Shown: positions 44,316 to 52,700 of the stretch, in pieces
Layout of the letters: every line of letters starts with the position of its first letter
Numbering within the stretch: position 1 is the stretch's first letter
Program-made: the position numbers and the translations under genes
From: Fidelibacterota bacterium
GTDB lineage: Bacteria; Fidelibacterota; Marinisomatia; SCGC-AAA003-L08; JACNLC01
Assembly (NCBI GenBank): GCA_024277615.1
Contig: JAJRUW010000015.1
Location: forward strand, 1 to 64,000
Length of the DNA: 64,000 nt
Reading direction: 5' to 3'
Notes under the pieces: generated by a model
What the model was told of the DNA's origin: nothing
What the model saw: the letters and a program-made list of their open reading frames with translations, nothing else
The model's database searches: none

Positions 44316-45227
44316 ATGATCGGGAGTAAATATTATCTTCTTGGAATACTTATGCTGGCCCTGAGTGCCGGCGAATCCCTCTTTAGTGTGTACCTGGCAG
44401 CCGGCCCTGCCGAAGGCTATGACAAATATCTTATTCTTGACCCTGAACTGCTGTACACAGGTGGGATTGGTGTGTTTGAGGGCTCCGTTTTCATCGAAGG
44501 TAACGGTGCTGTAATCGATTTACAGGACGGCAGCGGTATCTGGGTTTACGGCGAAGGCGAGACGGTTGGCTCCCTGGATATCCAGCGTTGTACAATTCAA
44601 AATGGGGGCGCGTACGGCGTCAATTTTGCCGGCATTGCGACCGGCTCATTGGTGAACTGCAATCTGGTCAATGACGGTATGGGACTTCAATTGATGGATA
44701 CCGTCTCCGTTTCGATAACTAACTGCAACCTGGTGGATAATGAAATTTACGGACTGGCCATTTATTCCACTAACCCCACGGCTGACATCAGCTATTGCAA
44801 TGCCTGGAACAACGGCGAGGATTATATGGAAAACTGCCCCGGGTGAGGTAACATCTGGACACCGTTGGTGCCCCTTCCCGGAACCGGACTCATCACCGTT
44901 GATCCCCAGTTCATCAATCCACAGGAGATGAATTACAACTATTTGGAATCATCAGCCTGCATTGATGCCGGAAATCCGGAAATTCTAGATCCCGACCAAA
45001 CCTGCAGTGATATCGGAGCAAATTATTTTCCCCAGGATGTGACTCCAACGGGGGACTGCAACTCAGATGCACAACTGGATGTAATGGACATCATAACCAT
45101 TGTTAATGGTTGTATTTTATGTGAGCCGGAAGATTGTATGGACTGCTTCTGCGGCGATCTGAATCAGGACGGCAATATCGATGTTTCTGACATTATCATC
45201 TTGGTTAATGCGATTCTTGCCATCTGA
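44316..45227 (+). pseudogene. Secreted beta-helix / dockerin protein with in-frame TGA
   Basis: From ATG 44316 a signal peptide (YLLGILMLALSAGESLFS) leads to right-handed beta-helix rungs (IQRCTIQNGGAYGVNF, SLVNCNLVNDGMGL, SITNCNLVDNEIYGL). A TGA at 44844-44846 interrupts the frame after MENCPG. The same frame then continues GNIWTPLVPLPGTGLI, IDAGNPEILDPDQTCSDIGA and two dockerin-like repeats (GDCNSDAQLDVMDIITIVNG, GDLNQDGNIDVSDIIILVN) to a normal stop at 45227. About 302 aa if repaired. GGA to TGA by one base explains it. Beta-helix proteins of this kind bind or cut polysaccharides; no catalytic residues can be assigned. There is no T9SS tail. Confidence 0.8.
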
Positions 45228-45344
45228 ACGAGTTTGTAGGGGGTGAACATTTTCCCTCTCCTGCGGACCGTTGACCCGCCTAATAAAGATTTCCTACGCC
45301 TGCCCGATAATTTTTGTCTCTTAATGAAGAACCCATACCGGGAA

Positions 45345-46163
45345 TCAAATGCCGTAATGTTTTTTCAGCAGAGTCAGGAACAATTTATCCGGAAGAATTT
45401 TCCGAAGTTTAAGTGATATTTTTTGATCAATATGTCCCGTCATATATCTAAACCGCGGATTTTTCCGGCGTATAATTTTTGCGATCAGGCGGGCAAAAAC
45501 CAGCGGTTGCGCCCCTTTTTCCTCATCTTTCCCGATAACTTCTAAGACTGATTGGAAGTCTTTATTCTCTTCAAGTTCCTTTTCTGAATATTGTCGGTTG
45601 GCTGTAAATGCGGTTTTGAAATCTCCCGGCTCGATGAGAACAATGTGGATATTTTTTGATTGATACTCCTGAAAGAGAGCTTCGGAAAAACCCTCAACAG
45701 CAAATTTTGAAGCACTATAGACGGCCTGGCAGGGAAGTCCGGCTAATCCTCCCAGCGAACTGACATTTATAATTAAGCCTCCATGTTGTTTCCGCATGAT
45801 CGGCAATACCGATTTACAGACATTCAGGACACCAAAATAATTTGTTTCCATCAGACGGTGGGCTGCAGCTAGGTCGGTTCCTTCGATGGAACCGGCAATG
45901 CCGACACCGGCATTATTAACCACCACATCGAGCTTTCCCGTTTCAGAGATAATTTTTTCAGTAATTTCACGACAGCTTCTCTCCCGCGTTACATCAGCCT
46001 GAAGGAGGTTGAAGTTATTGGATCCGAGTCGTTTATTAAATTTATCCGGATCTCTGGAAGTACCGTACACCTTGTGACCTTTTTCGGCGAGCAGGGTTGC
46101 TGCGGCGAGCCCCAGCCCGGAGGATGCTCCGGTAACCAGAATCGTTTTTTTCTCAATTTCCAT
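45345..46163 (-). CDS. Short-chain dehydrogenase, candidate 3-ketosphinganine reductase
   Basis: 272 aa. Rossmann motif TGASSGLGLAAATLL at 10-24, NNAGVGIAG, INVSSLGG with the catalytic Ser, and YSASKFA with the Tyr/Lys pair. The C-terminal ~60 residues (RRKNPRFRYMTGHIDQKISL...LPDKLF) are typical of classical SDRs acting on hydrophobic substrates. It lies 3 bases downstream of the palmitoyltransferase-like gene, so it is co-transcribed. Reduction of the 3-keto group of the long-chain base is the natural second step. Substrate assignment is inferred from context only. Confidence 0.85.
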   Translation of the reverse strand: MEIEKKTILVTGASSGLGLAAATLLAEKGHKVYGTSRDPDKFNKRLGSNNFNLLQADVTRERSCREITEKIISETGKLDVVVNNAGVGIAGSIEGTDLAAAHRLMETNYFGVLNVCKSVLPIMRKQHGGLIINVSSLGGLAGLPCQAVYSASKFAVEGFSEALFQEYQSKNIHIVLIEPGDFKTAFTANRQYSEKELEENKDFQSVLEVIGKDEEKGAQPLVFARLIAKIIRRKNPRFRYMTGHIDQKISLKLRKILPDKLFLTLLKKHYGI

Positions 46164-46166
46164 GTG

Positions 46167-47435
46167 TCAACGGATTACATGATATTTCTTACCGGCTTTA
46201 ATGATTGCCGAAAGTGAAAAATCAAGCTGTTCACGCGTGTGAGTTGCCATATAGCTGGTGCGCAACATTGAGCGGCCTTCCGGTACTGCGGGTGAAATAA
46301 TGGGATTCGTATAGACACCCCTGTTCATCAGATCTTTCCACACGCGGAAGGTCTTCATGTCACTTCCAATGATAATGGGGATGACCGGCGTCCTGCTGTT
46401 GCCCGTATCGAACCCTTCCGAAATCAAATTTTCCCGTACATAGTTTGCATTCTCCAGAGCCCTTTTACCCCTGTCAGGTTCACGCTGCAGGATTTCTATG
46501 GACTTGGTTACAGTTGCGGCGTTGACCGGAGGCAGTGCAGCTGTGAAAATCATGGTGCGCGCATGATGTTTGAGATAATCTATCACCGCCTCCTCTGCGG
46601 CTATAAAACCACCAATGCTGCCAAGAGATTTACTGAAAGTGCCCATAATCAGGTCAACTTCGCTGCTAAGACCATAATGACCACAAATTCCTTCCCCGTG
46701 GTCTCCGAATATACCCAGCGAATGAGCTTCATCGATCATGATCCGGCTGTTATGCTTATGGGCTGTCTTGACCAGGTCAGGCAAATTGACAATATCCCCT
46801 TCCATACTGAAAACACCGTCGGATATGACCAATTTACCATGTCGCAGCGGATATTTTTCGAGCTCATAATCGAGTTCAATCATGTCATTATGAGCATATT
46901 TTATGACTTCACAGCGTGAGAACCTGGCACCGTCAACGATGGAAGCATGGTTCAACTCGTCGCTGAACAGCAGATCTGCCTTGGCCATGGTAGAAGCGAT
47001 TACACCGAGATTAACGCCATAGCCGGTTGAAAATACTAATGCTTTTTCTTTGCCGACCAACTCCGCAATTTTATTCTCGAGTTCTTCGTGCATTTTTAAA
47101 TTCCCGTTAAGTAATCTGCTGCCGGTAACACCCGAGCCGTACTTTCGCAATGCTGAAACACCTGCTTCAACTACTTCAGGATGGTTTGTGAGTCCCAGGT
47201 AATTATTGGAGCCCAACATGATTAACTTTTTCCCCGAGATCGATACATCCGTGGCACCAAAGTCATCTATTGCGGGATAGTAGGGATAATACCCCAGTGC
47301 CTTTGCTGTTTTTGCTCGGGTGAAGGCATACATTTTTGTGAAGATGTCCTCCGAGTGGTACCATTGCCGCCGCATGGAGAACATTTTTTGTTTGGTCAGC
47401 GTTTTGAAAGTGTTAAAAGACGATATTCCAGACAT
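46167..47435 (-). CDS. spt: Alpha-oxoamine synthase, probable serine palmitoyltransferase
   Basis: 422 aa. ATG 47435 is chosen because AAGGAG lies 8 bases upstream; the open frame begins at a GTG 17 codons earlier. PLP-dependent AONS fold: ISGKKLIMLGSNNYLGLTNH, GSGVTGSRLLNGN, FSTGYGVNLG, DELNHASIVDGAR, MIDEAHSLGIFGDHGEG, and PLP lysine in GTFSKSLGSIGGF. The FSKS context with GGF rather than GKALGGAGG, and the N-terminal ~50-aa extension (YPYYPAIDDFG), fit bacterial serine palmitoyltransferase better than KBL or BioF. It would condense serine and an acyl-CoA/ACP to a 3-keto long-chain base. A 2-amino-3-ketobutyrate ligase-like role is the alternative. Confidence 0.82.
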   Translation of the reverse strand: MSGISSFNTFKTLTKQKMFSMRRQWYHSEDIFTKMYAFTRAKTAKALGYYPYYPAIDDFGATDVSISGKKLIMLGSNNYLGLTNHPEVVEAGVSALRKYGSGVTGSRLLNGNLKMHEELENKIAELVGKEKALVFSTGYGVNLGVIASTMAKADLLFSDELNHASIVDGARFSRCEVIKYAHNDMIELDYELEKYPLRHGKLVISDGVFSMEGDIVNLPDLVKTAHKHNSRIMIDEAHSLGIFGDHGEGICGHYGLSSEVDLIMGTFSKSLGSIGGFIAAEEAVIDYLKHHARTMIFTAALPPVNAATVTKSIEILQREPDRGKRALENANYVRENLISEGFDTGNSRTPVIPIIIGSDMKTFRVWKDLMNRGVYTNPIISPAVPEGRSMLRTSYMATHTREQLDFSLSAIIKAGKKYHVIR

Positions 47436-47612
47436 CAATCCATCTCCTTTTTCTAAATTGGTTGTAAAACCTTCTGAATTACTCACACAATACAGTTCAG
47501 GAATGAGCTTATGAATCCGGGCCTCAGGTCAGCAGGTTATCGTGTCTTCCAAATCTTCAATTAAATATCATGCTCTTTGACTTAACAGAATGATAGCTGT
47601 TCCGTCATTTCT

Positions 47613-47654
47613 ACCGGATCCCTTTCTTAATACTAACCTGTTTTAGGATCCGGT
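47613..47654. promoter_or_regulatory. Perfect 9-bp inverted repeat between tetR and spt
   Basis: ACCGGATCC at 47613-47621 and GGATCCGGT at 47646-47654 are exact reverse complements with 24 bases between. It lies about 180 bases upstream of the spt start, between tetR and spt. It could be an operator or an mRNA hairpin ending the tetR transcript; no T-run follows. Confidence 0.4.
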
Positions 47655-47687
47655 TACTGTATGTTATTTTGACCATATTTTAAATAT

Positions 47688-47695
47688 TTTCGAAA
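47688..47695. promoter_or_regulatory. TTTCGAAA palindrome at the 3' side of tetR
   Basis: An 8-bp palindrome, TTTCGAAA, lies 13 bases beyond the tetR stop, upstream of spt. The half-site TTTCGA matches those found upstream of tetR. It is a candidate operator half-site; the short length makes chance possible. Confidence 0.25.
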
Positions 47696-47707
47696 TAATG
47701 AATTCTA

Positions 47708-48289
47708 TTATTTCCTCAGGCGCAGTCCGTTAAAAAGTAAATCCAGCATACCTTCAACAATGGAGGCTCCTTTAATAGAACCCTTTTGCAGAATCAGAAG
47801 CGGTTCCATCCCCTTTATGGCCGCAATAATGGAATCGCAGGCATTTTGAATATTTTTAACACGAAAAATGCCTTTGATACAACCCTCTGTCAAAATGTGA
47901 TTGATCGTATTTTCTTCAAACAATTTAAACTTTTCACGTTCGTGCCGCACAAATGAATATTGATCAAGAAATTCATCCGTTAATGTTGAATAATAATTAC
48001 TTAATTTTTGCAGAGCCGTCATCCTGGCGGTAATATATGTTGTTAATTTTTCAATAGGTGTTGTAACCCCGGATAAATCTGTCCAAATTTTCTGACGCAG
48101 CATTATGGAGTCACGATCGATAACAGCGCGATAAATCTCTTCTTTACTTCGGAAATAATAGTAGAGAGATGATTTCGCCATCTTTGCCCTCCCGGCGATT
48201 CCTTCCAGCGTCGTTTTCTGCCAGCCGAATCGTGAGATGAAACTGCCTGCGATTTCAACAATATGATTTCTTTTTTCGTCTCTGGTCAT
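47708..48289 (-). CDS. TetR/AcrR-family transcriptional regulator
   Basis: 193 aa. N-terminal helix-turn-helix ~8-55: RNHIVEIAGSFISRFGWQKT, LEGIAGRAKMAKSSLYYYF, RSKEEIYRAV. The C-terminal ligand domain is all-helical (ITARMTALQKLSNYYSTLTDEFL). It is on the same strand as spt and SDR, 272 bases upstream of the spt ATG, so control of the putative sphingolipid genes by a lipid or acyl ligand is likely. Candidate operators flank the gene. Confidence 0.88.
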   Translation of the reverse strand: MTRDEKRNHIVEIAGSFISRFGWQKTTLEGIAGRAKMAKSSLYYYFRSKEEIYRAVIDRDSIMLRQKIWTDLSGVTTPIEKLTTYITARMTALQKLSNYYSTLTDEFLDQYSFVRHEREKFKLFEENTINHILTEGCIKGIFRVKNIQNACDSIIAAIKGMEPLLILQKGSIKGASIVEGMLDLLFNGLRLRK

Positions 48290-48298
48290 ATTAAATAG

Positions 48299-48327
48299 TT
48301 TCGAATAAATAATAAATACGGTCGAAA
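48299..48327. promoter_or_regulatory. TTTCGA-N17-TCGAAA upstream of tetR
   Basis: TTTCGA at 48299-48304 and TCGAAA at 48322-48327 form a dyad 10 bases upstream of the tetR ATG, where autorepression would act. The same half-site occurs as TTTCGAAA after tetR. Assignment to the regulator is inference. Confidence 0.35.
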
Positions 48328-48399
48328 TTTAAACAAGTTTCCACAATTATTAAAACTAAATTATGAGTCACCGGTGGCTAATGAAAAACCCTGTGCAGA

Positions 48400-48669
48400 T
48401 CAGATGGTCAGCTCAAATCCTAATATGTGGACATTGGTATAAACATTTTTCTCCCATTCGAGTGTAGCTTTAACGGGTTTTGTGTCTTCTTCAATCCTGA
48501 ACCAGACTGTCTCACCGAGGTCCGGTGGAGAATCTCCCACATAAACCACTGCTAACCCCTTATGGCTTTTGTTCAGTGTCTGTACTACAATTTCCGAATC
48601 TTCATCTGTTGAATAAGAGATCAGATCATTTACCGGATACCGTATCCATTTTCTTTTATTTGTGTCCAT
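48400..48669 (-). CDS. Stand-alone PilZ-domain protein
   Basis: 89 aa. The cyclic-di-GMP binding signature is present: RKWIR (RxxxR) at the start and NKSHKG ([D/N]xSxxG) about 30 residues on, followed by beta strands LGETVWFRIEED and VKATLEWEK. It is shorter than many PilZ proteins but complete for the core barrel. It probably responds to cyclic-di-GMP, for which the receiver-GGDEF protein 6 kb away is a local source. The target is unknown. Confidence 0.8.
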   Translation of the reverse strand: MDTNKRKWIRYPVNDLISYSTDEDSEIVVQTLNKSHKGLAVVYVGDSPPDLGETVWFRIEEDTKPVKATLEWEKNVYTNVHILGFELTI

Positions 48670-48711
48670 GATGAAAATTTACAAAAGATTTAGCAATAAT
48701 GCAGATAAATC

Positions 48712-48766
48712 TGTAGGCTGCCCGCGCTGTGGCCCAAATACAGACGGATGGATCCGTAGGCTGCCA
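48712..48766. repeat. Repeated GTAGGCTGCC with palindrome ACGGAT-GG-ATCCGT
   Basis: GTAGGCTGCC occurs twice about 43 bases apart, at about 48713 and 48756, and the palindrome ACGGAT-GG-ATCCGT (48744-48757) leads into the second. The same palindrome core, with GA as the loop, is at 8883-8896. It occupies the 108-base gap between the PilZ and YceH genes. Confidence 0.55.
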
Positions 48767-48777
48767 GGTGATTAAGA

Positions 48778-49431
48778 TCAGTCAAATTGGTTTTTAAATT
48801 CAGTAAATGCCTGGCCCAAAGCTGCCAGATCATTTTTCAGGGTGTCCAAGGCCTGTTCCAGATCCGAAAGACGCTGTTCAAACCCAGTTCCCGATGTCAG
48901 ATTATTTTTTCTTGCATCAGGCTCCTCAAGCTCGATCTCGCCTCCCAGCAGATGCATATAGCGGGCTTCTTTTTGACCGGGTACCCTCGGAAGTAACTGT
49001 ACATATTGATGCTCTGCCTTGCCGCTGAGTTGCTGCAGTCTCTCCCCAACTTCCGCAAGATCATCAAACTCATACAGGCGATGTGTTCTGCTTTTAAGTT
49101 CACCGGGAGTTTGTGGTCCCCGCAGCATCAAAACCGTCAGCAGAGAGAGATGAGCGTCGTTTACCTGCAAAAATTCCCGGAGCCGGTGTTTGAATTTCGG
49201 AACCCGGTTCTCACTTTTATGATACTGCAAAACCAGTTCCTTATGGATGAGGTTATTTATGACATCCATGACCTCTGATGCAGTATAGGATACAACGGGG
49301 TCACGACTCGTCTTCTGATTACAGGCATTCACCAGCGCATTCAGGGTCAAAGGGTAATATTCGGGGGTGGTGAGTTCTTTTTCCGCCAGGGATCCCAAAA
49401 TCCGCAGCTCGGCAGGGTTCAGTTCGATCAT
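48778..49431 (-). CDS. YceH / DUF480 family protein
   Basis: 217 aa, normal length. Two winged-helix-like halves: LNPAELRILGSLAEKELTTPEYYPLTLNALVNACNQKTSRDP and LSLLTVLMLRGPQTPGELKSR, with VVSYTASEVMDVINNL between. A C-terminal coiled coil (LSDLEQALDTLKNDLAALG) ends the protein. The family is widespread (UPF0502) but of unknown function; the winged helices suggest DNA or protein interaction. Confidence 0.93.
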   Translation of the reverse strand: MIELNPAELRILGSLAEKELTTPEYYPLTLNALVNACNQKTSRDPVVSYTASEVMDVINNLIHKELVLQYHKSENRVPKFKHRLREFLQVNDAHLSLLTVLMLRGPQTPGELKSRTHRLYEFDDLAEVGERLQQLSGKAEHQYVQLLPRVPGQKEARYMHLLGGEIELEEPDARKNNLTSGTGFEQRLSDLEQALDTLKNDLAALGQAFTEFKNQFD

Positions 49432-49743
49432 ATATTCAACCTCATAGTATTATAAAATCAGCTTGTTCAAGATAACTTGGTTCGTCGTTGTAAATAGTCG
49501 GTGCAAACAGTATAAAACTTAGCAACAAAAGGCAAACCCGAACAATAAAAATCCGGCGGCAACAGTAATTTAGAACATATTTAGAGGATATCACCTAATA
49601 TGAAAGACTTTCAGCTTTGACAGTGAAAATATTCCTAACCTATTATCTTTACACTCCGTTACATTAATTGATTGCCATCCCCGAAAGCAGGTAAAATAAC
49701 TTTCTATTAAGATATTTCAGTCAATTTAACGAGGATACGAATC
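49432..49743. other. 312-base divergent promoter region
   Basis: The region lies between divergently read yceH and the C25 peptidase gene. It is AT-rich with no open frame of note. The ribosome binding site GAGGAT lies 8 bases before the ATG at 49744. I see no clear operator or hairpin. Confidence 0.5.
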
Positions 49744-52700
49744 ATGAAACTGATCTTTCCATTTTTGCTGGCATTAACGCTGGCCAATGCAGCTCAAACT
49801 TCCCGTGATCATACCGGTTTCAAACTGCTCCACAGCAACGATGAAACTACTATTTTGGATTTCAAATCCCCTGCAATTACGCCGGTTGCAGATGGAGATT
49901 ATATGCGGCTTAGCGGTACAGACTTACAATACACCTATGCCGAGGGATTGCCCCAATTACCTCAGTTCACGGCACTGTATCAAATTGATCCCTACAAAAC
50001 ATATCAGGTTGGTTACACAGTCATTGCCAGTCATACTCTCGAAAATATTGAGATATATCCCACACAAAGCCATCAGGACAGTGAGCGGACTCCTACCCTG
50101 ACCAGGGATGATCGGGTCTATCAATCCTCATCTGCTTTCCCTGAAAGCAATCTGGTTGTATCCGACCCCATGATATTTCGCGAGACGGCCCTGATTGCCA
50201 TCAACCTCATCTCATGCAGATATTATCCATCTGAAAAACGCCTGGAAGTATTCGATCGGGTACAGCTATCCGTCACTGAAAGCGGCAGTCGGAATGATCC
50301 GGATTTCACACCAATGCCCCGGTCGCGGACTTTTGAAGCATTTTATAAAAGCAACATAATCAACTATTCAGTAAATGGACGGACCGACGATTATCAGACA
50401 CCGGCGATATTGTATATCTGCGGAGGAAATTCCGAAAATAATCCTTACACCCAAAGTTTGTTTGACTGGCGGCGTGAACGCGGATATATCGTTTATACCG
50501 CTTCAACCGGCGAAACAGGCAGCAGTGCATCCCAGATAAAAAATTATATTCAAAATGCCTATCAGACTTTTGACCCGCCGCCGGAATTTGTGGGTCTCAT
50601 CGGTGATACCGGTGGATCATACAGCATTCCCACCTATCATGAGTCGTGGTCGGGTTATGGCGGCGAAGGAGATCTTCCCTATTCCCAACTTAGCGGCAAT
50701 GATCTGTTACCTGAAGTGCTCCTTGGCAGAATATCAATCAACAACTCTACTGATCTTGCAAATGTAATCAACAAAACGATCAAATATGAAAAAGCAGCTT
50801 ATATGGGCAGTAACTGGTTTGAAAAAACAGCCCTTGTGGGTGATCCTTCAAACTCCGGCATTTCCGTCGTTATTTCCAATGAATACATCGATAATATCGT
50901 AACAAATTTCGGTATGGAAGATGTCCGCCATAATTATTCCGGTTCTTTCGCCAGCTGGATGCAGAGTCAGCTGAATGAAGGGGTGCTCTATTTCAATTAT
51001 CGCGGATATTACGGCGTCAGCGGCTTCGGAAGCGGAAACATCTCCAATGCGAACAACGGTTATAAAACACCTTTTGCTACATTTCTGACCTGCGGAACCG
51101 GCAGCTTTGACGGTACATCCCTGTCCGAGTCCTTCATTCGTGCCGGAACTGTGAGCAACCCCAAGGGCAGCGTGGCAGCTGTGGGGACGGCCACGTTGGG
51201 AACGCATACACTCATCAACAATATCATTGATATGGGAATCTATGACGGCATCTTTTCAGACGACCTGCATACGGCGGGCGCAGCTCTTGTCGCCGGAAAG
51301 CTGGCACTTTTAAATACCTATCCTTCCGACCCTGACCATAAAGTCAGTATTTTTTCACACTGGAACAATTTAATGGGAGATCCTGCACTCGAATTATGGA
51401 CGGATACACCGGTGCTGTTTGCTCCTGACTTTCCGGAATCCATCGGTGCCGGCAGCAATTATTTTGACATCATCGCGGCAGACAATTCAGGCCAGCCCGT
51501 TGCAAATGCCCTGGTGACGATTACCTCGAATGACGAATCGATCTTTGAAAGTATTTATACGGATGATGACGGAATGGCAACCCTTCCGCTGGACCCGGAT
51601 TTCACCGGTTATTTGAATCTGTGTATCACAAAGCGAAATTTCAAACCTTTTCTGACAGACATTTCCGTAACCGCTGCTGGACCTCAGATCAACCTGGCAG
51701 ATGAAGATTTAGGGCTCGATGACAGTAACGGTAACGGAGATGGAATTGTCAATAATGGCGAGCAGATCACTATCACAATCCCGCTCTTCAATTACGGTAC
51801 GGAGGAGGCCGCAAGTGTAAGCGCGATTTTAACGACCACTTCCGAACATGTTCTGATTGATGCCGCCGCCTTCGATTACGGTACATTAACCCCGGGTCAA
51901 TCCGCCGACGGCAGCTTCACTTTCACAGTCGGACCTGATGCAGTTCAGGCTGAAGACCTCGGCTTAAGACTCGGATTGACCGACGCCTCCGGCCACAGCT
52001 GGTCAGCAGTCATCCCCGTAGATGTCCATGCGCCGCTGCTTGTAGTCACAGGCTATGGTTTTGCCGATAATACCATGCTCCACCCCGGTGCAACCGAAGA
52101 ACTGTATATAATACTGGAAAACCAGGGTTCGGTGACTGCCACGGACATTACGGCAGCGCTTTCTACGACCAACAATCTGCTTGACATCTCCCCCACTCTG
52201 CTGACCTGGGAAACACTGCCCCCGGGAGTATCAGCCCAATCCGCCAACACGCTGGATATAACTGCTGATGGCGACATCATCAACGGTTCACTAATAACAC
52301 TGGCGGCTGATATTCAGAGCCTTGAAGGGTACAACCGCACGGAAAATCCACAGATCCAGGTGGGAGTGACTCTGGTTACAGATCCGCTGGGACCGGACGA
52401 CCACGGTTACTATATTTATGATTCCGGGGACAGCGCCTATGATCTGAGCCACCCCTATGTCTGGCAGGAAATCGATCCTGACCTCGGCGGCAGCGGTGTG
52501 AGCTTAAATATGACCGATAACGGTAACGGTCACCCCACGAGTCAGCATTCCGTGACCTTATCATTGCCTTTTCAATTCACTTTTTACGGCGTTAACTACA
52601 CTTCTGTTTCAGTTAGTACAAACGGCTGGATAGCTTTTGGGGAATCCGATCTGGAATCTTTCCGGAATTACCCCATCCCGGGTGCTGGCGGGCCCTCGCC

